A stretch of 64,000 bases of DNA from Sphingomonas sp. NFR15 (GTDB taxonomy: Bacteria > Pseudomonadota > Alphaproteobacteria > Sphingomonadales > Sphingomonadaceae): the NCBI RefSeq assembly GCF_900103265.1, contig NZ_FMWX01000011.1, positions 1-64,000 on the forward strand, read 5' to 3'. The notes under the pieces are model-generated. The model saw only the letters and a program-made list of their open reading frames with translations. It ran no database searches and had not been told where the DNA came from. The first letter of the stretch is position 1. Every line of letters starts with the position of its first letter. Shown piece by piece: positions 40,765 through 50,613 of this stretch. The position numbers and the translations under genes were made by a program.

Positions 40765-42792
40765 TTGCGCGACGGAATCCTGGTGGCCGAGGGCGGGGCG
40801 GGCGGCGTGGCGGCCGGCGCGGGCGCGCGGGGCGTGCATATCGCCGGGATCGGCGGGCTGCGCGCGATTGCGGTGCTGGCGGTGGTGGCGTTCCACCTCG
40901 ATCCGCGCTGGCTGCCGGGCGGGTTCGTCGGGGTCGATGTGTTCTTCGTGATTTCGGGGTTCGTCGTCGCGCATTCGGTGGCGGGGGTACGGGCCGAGCG
41001 GTTCGGGGCCTATTGCGCGGGGTTCTACCGGCGGCGTTGCCTGCGCATCCTGCCCGCGCTCTATGTGTATGTGCTGGTGGTGGCGCTCGTTGGGGGGCTG
41101 CTGATGCCGGGCGGCGAGGGCACGCGCCCTGTCGCGCTGACCGGCGCGGCGGCGGTGTTCGGGCTGAGCAACCTCGCGCTGCTGTGGAAGGCGGGCGACT
41201 ATTTCGCGACCGCGAGCGCCTATAACGGCTTCACCCAGACCTGGTCGCTGGGGGTGGAGGAGCAATATTATCTGCTGTTCCCGGCGGCGGCGTGGTGGCT
41301 GCGGGGGCGGGCGCGGTGGGCGCCGGTCGGTGTGGTCGCGCTGGCGTGCCTGCTGTCGCTGGCGGCGGCGGGGTGGCTGACGCAGGCGTGGCGCGCGGGC
41401 GCGTTCTTCCTGCTGCCGGCGCGCCTGTGGGAGCTTGGCATCGGCGCGCTGCTGCGCTGGCTGGGGGCGGGGCTGGCGGTGCGCGGCGGCGCGCTGTGGG
41501 CGGCGGGCGCGCTGGCGGCGCTGGCGGCGAGTTTCGTGGTGACGCGCGAGGATGCGTTCCCGTGGCCGGGGGCGCTGCTGCCGTGTCTCGCCACGCTGGT
41601 GCTGCTCGCGGTGCTGTGGCGCGGCGGCGGCGGCTGGCCGGCGCGGATGCTCGGCGCGCGCGCGCCCGAGGCGATCGGCGCGATCAGCTATTCGCTGTAT
41701 CTGTGGCATTGGGGCGTGGTGGTGCTGATGCGCTGGACGCTCGGGCTCGACACGCTTGCGCTCAAGGCGCTGGCGGTGGCGCTGATGGCCGCGCTCGCGG
41801 TGGCGAGCCATCGCTGGGTGGAGCGGCCGCTGCGGCATCACCGCCGGCTGCTGGCGCTGCCCGCGCCGGTGTTCTTCGCTGGCGTGGCAGGGGTGGCGGG
41901 GGCGGTCGCTGCGGTGTGCCTGGGGCTGGCCTATGCCAAGCCTCGGATCGGCCTCGCCGCGTCGAACGCCGCAGCGGTGTGGGACCCGGCGTTCGTGCCG
42001 GTGGAGGGCACCTGCCCCGTCGCGCGGCGCACCACAGATGTTGGGATCGGCTGGCGGATCGCCGATCGGCCGGCCTGCGCGGCGGCGGACGCGCGGCGGC
42101 TGTTCGTGGTCGGCGATTCGCACGCGGGCGCCTATGCGCTGCTGCTCCACACCGTCGCGCACGCACGGGCGATGCCGGTCGATCTCTATACGGCGGGCGG
42201 GTGCCGGGTGATCGACATCGACGACAGCGCGCTGCCGCCGGGCTGCGCCGCATTCCGCGCGCGCGCGCTGGCCGAGGTGCGCGCCGCCGCGCGGCCGGGC
42301 GACGTGGTGTTCCTGCCGGGGCTCTACACGCCGCTCTACCGCAAGCTGTGGGATGCCGACGTGCCGCGCGACGCGGGCCTTGGCGCGCAGCGGCCGCTCG
42401 ATCGCGCGCGGATCGCGGCGTCCGAAGCGCGGCTGCGCGCGCTGATCGCGCGCGGGGTGACGATCATCGTCGAGGCGCCCAAGCCGGTGATGCCGAGCGC
42501 GTTGTTCCGCTGCGCCGATGGGTTCAACCGGGGGAGCGGCTATTGCCGGCCCGGCTGGCACGTTCCGCGCGCCGAGGCCGAGCGCCGCCGCGCCCGCGCG
42601 CGCGCCGCGCTCGTCGCGATCACGCGCGCGCTGCCCGGCGCGCGGCTGTGGGACCCGCTGCCGCTGCTGTGCGACGCGCGCGCCTGCGACGGCTACCGGG
42701 ACGGCGCGCCGCTCTATTACGACACGCATCATCTCAGCGCGGCGGGCAACCGGCTGCTGGTGCCGGGCTTCCTCGGCGTGCTCGACCGATGA
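40765..42792 (+). CDS. Acyltransferase-3/SGNH O-acetyltransferase (OafA-like)
   Basis: A 675-residue two-part protein that transfers acetyl groups to cell-surface sugars. The N-terminal part has about ten membrane helices of the acyltransferase-3 family, with the conserved GGLRAIAVLAVVAFHLDPRW (His) and GGFVGVDVFFVISGFVV, TWSLGVEEQYYLLFP and YSLYLWHW. The C-terminal periplasmic SGNH domain carries FVVGDSHAGAY (Ser) and YDTHHLSAAGN (Asp/His). TTG at 40765 is the likely start, or a GTG six codons later. It is the first gene of a tightly packed run (ATGA overlap with the next). Confidence 0.92.
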   Translation: MRDGILVAEGGAGGVAAGAGARGVHIAGIGGLRAIAVLAVVAFHLDPRWLPGGFVGVDVFFVISGFVVAHSVAGVRAERFGAYCAGFYRRRCLRILPALYVYVLVVALVGGLLMPGGEGTRPVALTGAAAVFGLSNLALLWKAGDYFATASAYNGFTQTWSLGVEEQYYLLFPAAAWWLRGRARWAPVGVVALACLLSLAAAGWLTQAWRAGAFFLLPARLWELGIGALLRWLGAGLAVRGGALWAAGALAALAASFVVTREDAFPWPGALLPCLATLVLLAVLWRGGGGWPARMLGARAPEAIGAISYSLYLWHWGVVVLMRWTLGLDTLALKALAVALMAALAVASHRWVERPLRHHRRLLALPAPVFFAGVAGVAGAVAAVCLGLAYAKPRIGLAASNAAAVWDPAFVPVEGTCPVARRTTDVGIGWRIADRPACAAADARRLFVVGDSHAGAYALLLHTVAHARAMPVDLYTAGGCRVIDIDDSALPPGCAAFRARALAEVRAAARPGDVVFLPGLYTPLYRKLWDADVPRDAGLGAQRPLDRARIAASEARLRALIARGVTIIVEAPKPVMPSALFRCADGFNRGSGYCRPGWHVPRAEAERRRARARAALVAITRALPGARLWDPLPLLCDARACDGYRDGAPLYYDTHHLSAAGNRLLVPGFLGVLDR

Positions 42793-43676
42793 GCGCGGCG
42801 ATCATCACGCCGACCTATCGCAACGATCTGGCGATCGTGCGTGCGCTGTGCGCGTCGGTCGACCGGTTCGTCGCGGCGGACATCCACCATCATCTGGTCG
42901 TGCCGCGTGGCCAGTACCGGCTGTTCGCGGACCTGAACGGACCGCGCCGGACGGTGACGCCGATCGAGGCGGTGTTGCCGCGCGGCTTCGTCAAGCTGCC
43001 GCTGCCGGCGCGGCTTCCGCTCAGCGGCCGGGCGGTGCGCGAATGGTGGATGGCGCCGGGACGATGGCGGGTGAGCGGCTGGATCATCCAGCAGATCGTC
43101 AAGCTGAGCGCCGACCGGGTCTGCGACGCCGACCTGCTGCTGTTCATCGACAGCGACGTGCGGCTGCTGCGCCCGCTGGACACCGCGCTGTTCCGCCACG
43201 GCGACGTGATCCGCTTCGTCCACAAACCGGGGCTGGGGGCGGACCAGCCGGCCCAGGCCGCGTGGGGCCGGGTGGTCGGACGGCTGCTCGGGATCGCGCC
43301 GCGCGACTATTATGGCGCTGACTACGTCGGCAACATCGTCTCCTGGCGGCGCGACACCATGCTGCGGCTGCAAGCGCGGATCGCGCAGGTGACCGGGCTG
43401 GCCTGGCAAGTGGCCATCGCGCGCGAGCCGCTGTTCTCGGAATATCTGGCGTATGGCGTGTTCATCGATCATGTCGAACCCGATGCCGGCCATGCCCGCA
43501 CGCCCGAGAGCCTGACGCTCAATTCGTGGAATTACGCGTTGTCGCAGGCCGGGGAGGCGGCGCGCTTCGTGGCGGACTGGCAGCCGCATCATATCGGCGT
43601 GCTGCTGCAATCGACCGAGCGGCTGAGCCCTGACGCGCGCGAACGGATCATCGCCGCGCTGGCGGCGCGCGCATGA
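42789..43676 (+). CDS. DUF6492-type glycosyltransferase-like protein
   Basis: A 295-residue protein of a glycosyltransferase-A-like fold. The start AAIITPTYRNDLAIVRALCA and the metal-site LLLFIDSDVRLLRP (DxD-like) are typical. The DUF6492 text VVPRGQYRLFADLNGPRR, SGWIIQQIVKLSADRVCDAD and DYYGADYVGNIVSW supports the assignment. The acceptor and donor are unknown. It is coupled to both neighbours by ATGA overlaps, so it acts in the same polysaccharide pathway. Confidence 0.8.
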   Translation: MSAAIITPTYRNDLAIVRALCASVDRFVAADIHHHLVVPRGQYRLFADLNGPRRTVTPIEAVLPRGFVKLPLPARLPLSGRAVREWWMAPGRWRVSGWIIQQIVKLSADRVCDADLLLFIDSDVRLLRPLDTALFRHGDVIRFVHKPGLGADQPAQAAWGRVVGRLLGIAPRDYYGADYVGNIVSWRRDTMLRLQARIAQVTGLAWQVAIAREPLFSEYLAYGVFIDHVEPDAGHARTPESLTLNSWNYALSQAGEAARFVADWQPHHIGVLLQSTERLSPDARERIIAALAARA

Positions 43677-44734
43677 GCACGCGCGTGACGATCGGCGTCG
43701 ATGCGCATGTGTTGACCGGAAAATATCAGGGCACGCGCTCGACGCTGACCAATTTGCTGCGCGCGCTGGGGGGCCGGCCGGACCCGCCGCGCCTGCTGGT
43801 CTATACGGAAGATCCGGCGACGGCGCGCGCCGCGATCGGGGTCGCGGCGTTCGACTATGTCGCGTTGCCGGCGCTGGGGGCGGTGCGCCGGCTGCTGGAC
43901 TTTCCCCGGCTGTTCCGGCGCGACGGGGTCACCATCGGCGTGTTCCAATATATCGCCCCGCTCGCCGGGCGGCATGCCGTGTTCGTCCACGATATCCTGC
44001 CGCTGACGCACCCGCGCTATTTCCCGCTGGCGATGCGGGTGCGGATGCGGGTGTTCGGCGCGCTGGCGATCCGGCGCGCGCGCGTCGTGCTCGCGGTCAG
44101 CGAGCATACGCGCGCGGCGGTGCTGGCGCGCTATCGGCTGCCGCCCGAACGGGTGCGAGCGGTGCTGAACGGACCATCGTTCGCGCCGCCGGCCTATGCC
44201 GGCGCGCGGCCCGCCACGCCGCGCTATATCCTGAACGTCGGGCGGATCGAGCGGCGCAAGAATGTCGGGCTGCTGATCGCGGCGTTTCGCAAGGCCGATC
44301 TCGCCGATGTGCGGCTGGTGATCGTCGGCGCGGTCGATGCGGGGTTCGCCTTCGCGCCGCCGTGCGACCCGCGGATCGACCTGCGCAGCCGCGTGGCCGA
44401 GGCCGAGCTGATCGGCTTGTACCGGGGCGCGAGCCTGTTCGTCTATCCGAGCGCCGCCGAGGGGTTCGGCCTGCCGCTGCTCGACGCGACGCTGTTCGGC
44501 ATCCCGACGATCGCCTCGAACCGCACCGCGCTGCCCGAGGTCAGTGGCGATCTGGTCCGCTATTTCGATCCCGAGGCGGCGGATGCGGTGACGACGCTGG
44601 CCGCGCAGATCGCCGGGCATTTCGGCGCGTCGCCGATCCCCGCGCCCGATGCGGCGCAGCGGCGCGCGCAGGCCGAACGCTTCTGCTGGACGCGCGCCGC
44701 CGACGCCTTCCTCGCCGCGATCGACGCGCGATGA
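43673..44734 (+). CDS. GT4-family glycosyltransferase
   Basis: A 353-residue GT-B enzyme. The donor-binding half shows RYILNVGRIERRKNVGLLIA, and the conserved E-x7-E motif region LFVYPSAAEGFGLPLLDATL followed by FGIPTIASNRTALPEVSGDL. The N-terminal half has FVHDILPLTHPRYF. It should add one sugar of the repeat unit from an NDP-sugar at the inner membrane. Overlaps couple it to the flanking transferases. Confidence 0.9.
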   Translation: MSTRVTIGVDAHVLTGKYQGTRSTLTNLLRALGGRPDPPRLLVYTEDPATARAAIGVAAFDYVALPALGAVRRLLDFPRLFRRDGVTIGVFQYIAPLAGRHAVFVHDILPLTHPRYFPLAMRVRMRVFGALAIRRARVVLAVSEHTRAAVLARYRLPPERVRAVLNGPSFAPPAYAGARPATPRYILNVGRIERRKNVGLLIAAFRKADLADVRLVIVGAVDAGFAFAPPCDPRIDLRSRVAEAELIGLYRGASLFVYPSAAEGFGLPLLDATLFGIPTIASNRTALPEVSGDLVRYFDPEAADAVTTLAAQIAGHFGASPIPAPDAAQRRAQAERFCWTRAADAFLAAIDAR

Positions 44735-45936
44735 GCGGCAAGCGTCTGATCGTGCTGACCAGCGATCTGCCGTACCCGCCGACCTATGGGCACAAGGTCG
44801 ACCAATATCACCGCTGGCGGGGCTTCGCCGCGCGCGGCTGGCGATTGCGGCTGGTCTGCTGGCGCTCGCCGCTGGACCCGCCCGCCAGCGCCGCCGATGT
44901 CGATGCTTTGCGCGACGTGTTCGAGGCGGTGGACGTCCTGCCGATCGCGCACAGCGCGGCCGCGTTCGCACGGCGGCTGGCGCGGCTGTGGCGCTACCCC
45001 AGCCATGTCGCCGCGCGCGTGCCCGATGCGGCCACGCACGCGCGACTGATCGCCGAGGCGCGGGCGTTCGATCCCGCCGCGATCGTGCTCGACGGGATTT
45101 ATGGTGGCGTGGCGGGGGAGGCGCTCGCGCGCGCCTGCGGCGTGCCGGTGATCGTGCGCGGCCACAATATCGAGCATCGCTATTTCGCGCAGCAGGCCGG
45201 CGCGGCGCGCGACCTGCGATCTCGCGGCGCGTGGACGATCGCGCGGCTCGGGCTCGAGCGCTATGAGGCGGGCCTGATCGGGCGCGCGGCGTGGACGTTC
45301 GACATCTCGGCCGACGATGTCGCGTACTGGCAGCGGCGCGGCATCGCGCGCGTGTCCTGGGCGCCGACGGTGTTTTCCGACGATCGCGCGGTCACGATCC
45401 TGCCGCCCGCCGACAAGCGCTGGGACGTCGCCTATATCGGCAATCTGCGCCTGCCCAACAATCTGCGCGGGATCGCGTGGTTCGTCGGCGCGGTGATGCC
45501 GCGACTGCGCGCGCTGCGCCCCGGCATCCGCTGCGTCTTCGCCGGTGCCGATCCGAGCCCGGCGGCGCGGGCGCTGTTCGCCGGCGCGCCCGATATCACG
45601 CTGATCGCGAACGCGCCGAGCGCGGACGCCATCCTCGCCAACGGGCGCGTGCTGGTTAATCCGATCCTGTCGGGCAGCGGCGTCAACGTGAAATCGATCG
45701 ACATGCTGCGCTATGACGCGCCGATCGTGACGACCGCGATCGGCGCGCGAGGCTTCGGGCCGGAGGTGGCGGGGCAGTTCCGCGTCCACGACGACCCCGC
45801 GCGTTTCGCCGAGGCGGTGATCGCCGCGCTCGCCGACCCCTATCCGCCCGCCGGGCGATCAGCCGTACGCCGGCTGTTCGGCGAAGATGGTATCGCCGAA
45901 CAGACCGCGCTGATCGCGCGCGTCGCGGGCATCTGA
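44731..45936 (+). CDS. Glycosyltransferase (GT4-like, N-terminal variant)
   Basis: A 401-residue GT-B protein. Seen are TSDLPYPPTYGHKVDQYHRW at the start (acceptor domain), VIVRGHNIEHRYFAQQAGAA, WDVAYIGNLRLPNNLRGIAW and the donor-domain ANGRVLVNPILSGSGVNVKS with PIVTTAIGARGF, as in transferases acting with sphingan- or xanthan-type loci. It ends 78 bp beyond the stop of a convergent gene, so the two coding regions overlap tail to tail. Confidence 0.88.
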   Translation: MSGKRLIVLTSDLPYPPTYGHKVDQYHRWRGFAARGWRLRLVCWRSPLDPPASAADVDALRDVFEAVDVLPIAHSAAAFARRLARLWRYPSHVAARVPDAATHARLIAEARAFDPAAIVLDGIYGGVAGEALARACGVPVIVRGHNIEHRYFAQQAGAARDLRSRGAWTIARLGLERYEAGLIGRAAWTFDISADDVAYWQRRGIARVSWAPTVFSDDRAVTILPPADKRWDVAYIGNLRLPNNLRGIAWFVGAVMPRLRALRPGIRCVFAGADPSPAARALFAGAPDITLIANAPSADAILANGRVLVNPILSGSGVNVKSIDMLRYDAPIVTTAIGARGFGPEVAGQFRVHDDPARFAEAVIAALADPYPPAGRSAVRRLFGEDGIAEQTALIARVAGI

Positions 45937-47151
45937 CCGGCGCGGCGACCACGCCTCGATCAATTCCTCATACCCCGACAGCACCTTGTCCCAGGTGAAG
46001 GCCGCGCGCCAGCGCGTCACCGCCGCCGCGCGCAATTCCGCGCGCAACGCCTCGCAACTGACGAGCCGGTCGAGGTGATCGAAAATCTGTTCCTCCGAGG
46101 CGAAATAGAGCGCCGCCCGGCCCGCCACCCACCGATTGAAGCGATTGTCATGCGCGATGATCGCATTGCCCGCGCCGAGCGCCTCGACCAGCGACGGGTT
46201 GGTCCCGCCGACCTGATGCCCGTGCAGATAGGCGATGCTGTGGACGCGCAGCGCATCGACGATCCGCCGATCATAGACCGCGCCGGGCATGACGACATCC
46301 GGCCCCGCCGCGTCCAGCACCGCCGCATGATAGGGGATGGCCGGATCGTATGCGCCGAGCACCAGCAACTTCAGGCCGCGGCGCCGGCGCGAGAAGGCAC
46401 GCACGATCTCCAGCACCGAATTCTCGGGTTCGGGCCGCGCGATCAATGTGAAGAAGCCGCCGGGTTCCACCCCGAATCCGGCGAGCGGCGCGGCGGACAT
46501 ATCGAGCAGCCGATCGCTGCCATACGGGATTACGGTCGTCTTCACGGGCGACACGCGGGTGGCGAGATGCGCCGCGATCGCGGGATGATCGGCGATGAGC
46601 ATATTGCCCGAATAGGCGGCGAGCCGCTCGTTGACCCACAGCAAGGCGCGGGTGATCGCGCGATATTTGGCGCGTTTCCACTCCAGCCCGTCCATGTTGA
46701 CGAGGTTCACGCGCCCGCGCAGGCGCAGGTAGGCGCTCAGGAAGCCGGTGTTGTAGCCCAAGGTCAGGATCGTGCCGGGCCGTTTCAGCGCGTCCTGCGC
46801 GGCGCGCATGTCGAACTCGACCGTGCCCCACCGCCCGCGCGCGCGGACGGGGATGTGGATGCGGCGCACGCCCTCCCACAGATCCTCCTCGCGGCGGCCG
46901 GTCGGCGAGCCCTGGCAATAGACGGTGACGTCCCACCCGCGCCCGCGCAGATGCCGCGCGAGCCGGTCCGCGAAGGTCTCGAACCCGCCGTGCGTCGCCG
47001 GCACGCCGCGAATGCCGAGAATGATGAGCGAGCGCGCCGCGCGGCGCGGGGACGCCGAAACCCGGCGCGATTGCCATGCCAGCGCGGCATGATCCTCTTC
47101 GTCGAAGGCGTGCGCGCCCGCGCGCCCGATCCGGCGGACCAGCCCGGTCAT
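45859..47151 (-). CDS. DUF1972-type glycosyltransferase (rhamnosyltransferase-like)
   Basis: A 430-residue transferase. The DUF1972 N-terminal signature is IILGIRGVPATHGGFETFAD; then DVTVYCQGSPTG, RPGTILTLGYNTGFLSAYLR and NLVNMDGLEWKRAKY are typical. The GT4 donor part shows HGHQVGGTNPSLVEALGAGN. Relatives often transfer rhamnose or similar sugars in capsule pathways; here the sugar is unknown. The ATG at 47151 starts before a basic N-terminus that is longer than usual. Its last 78 bp overlap the end of the opposite transferase gene. Confidence 0.88.
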   Translation of the reverse strand: MTGLVRRIGRAGAHAFDEEDHAALAWQSRRVSASPRRAARSLIILGIRGVPATHGGFETFADRLARHLRGRGWDVTVYCQGSPTGRREEDLWEGVRRIHIPVRARGRWGTVEFDMRAAQDALKRPGTILTLGYNTGFLSAYLRLRGRVNLVNMDGLEWKRAKYRAITRALLWVNERLAAYSGNMLIADHPAIAAHLATRVSPVKTTVIPYGSDRLLDMSAAPLAGFGVEPGGFFTLIARPEPENSVLEIVRAFSRRRRGLKLLVLGAYDPAIPYHAAVLDAAGPDVVMPGAVYDRRIVDALRVHSIAYLHGHQVGGTNPSLVEALGAGNAIIAHDNRFNRWVAGRAALYFASEEQIFDHLDRLVSCEALRAELRAAAVTRWRAAFTWDKVLSGYEELIEAWSPRRSDARDARDQRGLFGDTIFAEQPAYG

Positions 47152-47475
47152 GCCCGCGCACCGTGCGAGGACGCGGCTTGCAAAAGACACGGCGCGGCGG
47201 CGCGCGCAAAAGACACGTGCTCCAAAACGATCACCTCCGCGCAGAATTCGCGCACTGCGATGTGTGGATACCGAGAGGAACTGAGACGCGGATTCTACAC
47301 GCCGCACACGGACGCTCATCGGCGGGCGCATTTATGCTTGCCGGTTCTGCGCACGTCAAATGGGTAAATGGCATTTTCATCATCTTCGAAGAAATGCGCT
47401 GCATTGCGGAATCGGCTGGCCGGTCATCACTTTGCGCTTTAAGGCGGCGATGGCTCGGCTGCGGAGGTGCGATAG
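47152..47475. other. Divergent intergenic region without a gene
   Basis: No supported gene lies here. It is somewhat richer in A/T than neighbours (TTTTCATCATCTTCGAAGAA near 47373) and must carry the promoters of the DUF1972 transferase and of the TylF-type gene. GGAGG about ten bases upstream of GTG 47476 is a clear ribosome site. Confidence 0.5.
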
Positions 47476-48246
47476 GTGATTGGACGCTCGACCCTGGGGG
47501 CGGCGCGGCGGCGGCTCGGCCGGCTGCGATCCGACATCGTCAGCGCGGTCTCGCCCGGCGGGGCGGTCGACACCGATCTCGCGCCCGGACATCCGCTGCG
47601 CGCGAGCCTCCCTGCGCTGAAATTCTATAACGCCTTGCGTTCGGCCGAAGCGGGCAAGTCGATTCGCGACGGCAACCGCGTGCTGAACTTCCACATCGCG
47701 CTCGATCACGTCGCCAAGCTGCCCGCCGGGGATTATGCCGAACTCGGCACCTATCGCGGGCTCACCGCCTCGATCCTTTGGGCGCGCCGCGCGGCCGGCA
47801 CGACGCTCTACTGCTTCGACACGTTCGAAGGGTTCGACGAACGCGATCTCGCCGACGGCCGGCTGTCGCAGGACATGGAGAAGGCCGCGTTCCGCGACAC
47901 CAGCCTCGATCTGGTGCGCCAGCGCATCTCGGGCGGCAGCGACGAGGGGCTGGCGTTTCGCGTCGGGTTCTTCCCCGACACGTTCGCGGGCCTTGAGGAC
48001 AAGCGCTTCCGGCTGGTGCACATCGACATGGATCTCGCCGATCCGATCACCGCCGCGCTCGAGACGTTCTGGCCGCGCATGGTGGAGGGCGGCATCATCC
48101 TGGTGCATGATTATCGCTCGAAACGCTATCCGATGGCGGCGGAGGCGGTCGACCGGTTCTTCGCCGCGCGCGGGCTTTTCGCCTGGCCGCTCAACGATCG
48201 GCTCGGCACCGCGATGATCATGCGGCAGCGCGGCATGGCCGACTGA
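47476..48246 (+). CDS. TylF/MycF-type O-methyltransferase
   Basis: A 256-residue SAM-dependent methyltransferase of the macrocin O-methyltransferase family, which methylates sugar hydroxyls. SAM-binding DYAELGTYRGLTASILWARR, FDTFEGFDERD, the metal-binding VHIDMDLADPI and GGIILVHDYRSKRYPMAAEA are characteristic. It starts with GTG after a GGAGG site. It stands alone between the transferase group and the export genes, and probably methylates a sugar of the surface polysaccharide. Confidence 0.88.
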   Translation: MIGRSTLGAARRRLGRLRSDIVSAVSPGGAVDTDLAPGHPLRASLPALKFYNALRSAEAGKSIRDGNRVLNFHIALDHVAKLPAGDYAELGTYRGLTASILWARRAAGTTLYCFDTFEGFDERDLADGRLSQDMEKAAFRDTSLDLVRQRISGGSDEGLAFRVGFFPDTFAGLEDKRFRLVHIDMDLADPITAALETFWPRMVEGGIILVHDYRSKRYPMAAEAVDRFFAARGLFAWPLNDRLGTAMIMRQRGMAD

Positions 48247-48497
48247 TGGCGCCTGCGGTGCCCGGAAGCGTTGCAAATGAAACGCGACGGCGCCGAATAT
48301 CGTCGGAAGATGTTCGCGCGTCTCGTCGGCGGTGTTCAAAGATGCGCCGCGGCATATCATCGAAATTCGGCGGACACGGGCGGCGTCGCGCGACGAACGG
48401 CGTGGCGAACCGGCCGGGCATATTGCCTGACCGGCGCGCCTGTGCCAGATGTTGCACAGCACAAGCCGCGCCGCAGAGCCGTGTGAAGGGAGCTTAA

Positions 48498-49073
48498 GTG
48501 GGTATCCGATCAGCGATGTTGTTGTGCGCCTGCGCCATGTTGGCGGCGTGCGGAGGCAAGGGCGCGGAGGTCATATCGACCGGCGATCGCTACGTCTCCA
48601 ATCGCGCCGTCGTCACCGATTACCGGTTGGGGATCGGCGACAAGGTGCGCCTCACGGTGTTCCGCGAACCCGACATGTCGGGTGACTTCACGGTCGGCCC
48701 GAACGGCACCGTCGCGCTGCCGCTGATCGGCGAGACGCCGGCGGTGGGGCGCCGGGTCGAGGAAGTCGCCGCCGAGGCACAGGCGCGCTACGGCGACGGC
48801 TATCTGCGCAGCCCGCAGGTCAACATGGAGGTCACCGGCTTCCGACCGTTCTTCATTCTGGGCGAAGTCACCGCGCCGGGCCAGTTCCCCTATGCGATCG
48901 GGCTGACCGCGTTCAACGCGATCGCGACCGCGCAGGGCTTCACCCCGCGCGCCGACCGCTACATCGTCCACATCCGGCGCGAGGGGGCGACGGTCGAGGA
49001 AAATTACCAGCTCACGCCGGATCTGCGGGTCTATCCGGGTGATACGATCCGCGTCGGAGAGCGCTTCTTCTGA
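48498..49073 (+). CDS. Polysaccharide export lipoprotein (Wza/GumB type)
   Basis: A 191-residue outer-membrane export component. The lipobox is MLAAC (Cys18). The domain order is Poly_export (DYRLGIGDKVRLTVFREPDM, SGDFTVGPNGTVALPLIGET) and one SLBB domain (ILGEVTAPGQFPYAIGLTAF, NAIATAQGFTPRADRYIVHI), ending in the amphipathic VYPGDTIRVGERFF. It is short, like GumB, lacking a Wza-type C-terminal helix. It starts with GTG after AGGGAGC. The beta-barrel and kinase genes follow in order. Confidence 0.94.
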   Translation: MGIRSAMLLCACAMLAACGGKGAEVISTGDRYVSNRAVVTDYRLGIGDKVRLTVFREPDMSGDFTVGPNGTVALPLIGETPAVGRRVEEVAAEAQARYGDGYLRSPQVNMEVTGFRPFFILGEVTAPGQFPYAIGLTAFNAIATAQGFTPRADRYIVHIRREGATVEENYQLTPDLRVYPGDTIRVGERFF

Positions 49074-49251
49074 CTTGCGTTCGAGATCGGGAATGCTGGT
49101 CTGGCCGCATGCGCGGTGACGATCGTTCAGGGGGACGCGGGTTGATGGGATGGCGTTTGGCTCCCGAAGGAAGATACCATCGCGCCGGCCGGGCGCGTGG
49201 CGCTTCGGTGCGCGTCCCGTCCTGCCGCAAGGCGGGAGCGTCCGGCGAATC

Positions 49252-50568
49252 ATGACCGTGTCCGCCAGATCGGTGAACCGGGGGTGGCGCCTCTTGTTGT
49301 GCGCGGCGGTGCCGGCCTGCGCGATCGCGCCGGCGCGCGCGCAGGTGGGCGAATCGCTGCTGCTGCCGCCGGTGATCCCGCCGGGCTTCAACCGCGGACG
49401 CAATCAGAGCGTGACCGAATTGCCGCGCCGCGCGTTCGATCCGGTCGGCATCCGCGTCGGGTCGTTCAACCTGCTGCCCTCGATCCAGTCGGGCGGGGGC
49501 GCGACCAGCAACACCTATTACACCGCGCAGCCGACCGCCTCGGCCTTCATCACGACGGTGCCGAGCGCGACGCTGATTTCGCGGTGGAGCCGCCACGAAC
49601 TGATGGTTTCCGGCACCGGCACCTTCCGCGAATATCTCGGCGAATCGCGCCGCAACGAGGCGACCTGGCAAAGCGACGTGCGCGGGCGGGTGGATCTCGG
49701 GCGGTTCAGTTCGGTGACGATCGAGGAGATTTCGTCGCAAGTGAACGAGAGCCAGTTTTCGGGAGAAGTCACGCCGACGGTCGCGGCGATCTCCCGGTAT
49801 CGTCGTGACTTCGTCAGCGTGCGCGGGGTCAATCAGGTCGGGCGGACTCGGACCACGTTGGCGGCCGACTACGCATCGTTCCGCTTCCGGCCGCTGCCGT
49901 TGTTCGATGGTGAAACACGTGACCAGTCGAACCGCGACCGCAATGTCGCGCGGGTGACCGGCCAGTTCGAATATGCCCAATCGCCGAGCCTCGCTTTCTT
50001 CGTGCAAGGCTCCTTCGCCAACCAGGCGTTCAGGACCGAGTTGAGCCCCGGCGTACCTAATCTCGATTCGAACGGCTTGCGCGCGTTGGGCGGGATCAAC
50101 TTCGATCTGCCGGGCAAGGTTCGTGGGTCGCTCGGTGTCGGCTATACGCGCCAGGTGTTCGACGCCGGGTTTTACAAGCCGGTCGGCGGCGTGTCGGTCG
50201 AAGGCAGGCTCGAAGTCTTCCCGTCGCGACTGACGACCGTCACATTGGGTGCGCGCCGTTCGATCGAGATCACCAGCTTGGGTACCAGCGGTGCCTTTTG
50301 GGACAATCGGGTCAACGCGCGTGTCGATCGCGAAATCTGGCGCGGCATCCTCGTCAATGCGACCGGGGAATACACCCGGCAAAGTTACGCGCGCACCGGC
50401 CAGACCGCGAATGGCTATCGGTTCGGGACCGGTGCCCGATATCTGTCGTCGCGTAAGGTGGTGCTCGATGGCTCGCTCAATTACAGCCATCGCAGCCCGA
50501 CATCCGGGACGCTCGGCAATGCTTACGACGAAGTACGGGGCGAGGTGGGGTTGACGTTCCGGATCTAA
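49252..50568 (+). CDS. Outer-membrane beta-barrel protein of the polysaccharide locus
   Basis: A 438-residue protein with signal WRLLLCAAVPACAIAPARAQ. The remainder alternates hydrophobic and aromatic residues in strands (LMVSGTGTFREYLGESRRNE, RGVNQVGRTRTTLAADYASF, ARVTGQFEYAQSPSLAFFVQ), ending in a terminal aromatic-hydrophobic strand VRGEVGLTFRI. It resembles the outer-membrane beta-barrel (BBP2) proteins encoded beside wza/wzc homologues in sphingomonads. The ATG at 49252 fits the signal; a GTG/ATG further upstream would add unrelated residues. The job is probably export or anchoring of the polymer. Confidence 0.85.
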   Translation: MTVSARSVNRGWRLLLCAAVPACAIAPARAQVGESLLLPPVIPPGFNRGRNQSVTELPRRAFDPVGIRVGSFNLLPSIQSGGGATSNTYYTAQPTASAFITTVPSATLISRWSRHELMVSGTGTFREYLGESRRNEATWQSDVRGRVDLGRFSSVTIEEISSQVNESQFSGEVTPTVAAISRYRRDFVSVRGVNQVGRTRTTLAADYASFRFRPLPLFDGETRDQSNRDRNVARVTGQFEYAQSPSLAFFVQGSFANQAFRTELSPGVPNLDSNGLRALGGINFDLPGKVRGSLGVGYTRQVFDAGFYKPVGGVSVEGRLEVFPSRLTTVTLGARRSIEITSLGTSGAFWDNRVNARVDREIWRGILVNATGEYTRQSYARTGQTANGYRFGTGARYLSSRKVVLDGSLNYSHRSPTSGTLGNAYDEVRGEVGLTFRI

Positions 50569-50613
50569 TACTTTCCGGGGACAGAACGCTTCTAGCAGGA
50601 TAACAGGACGCTT

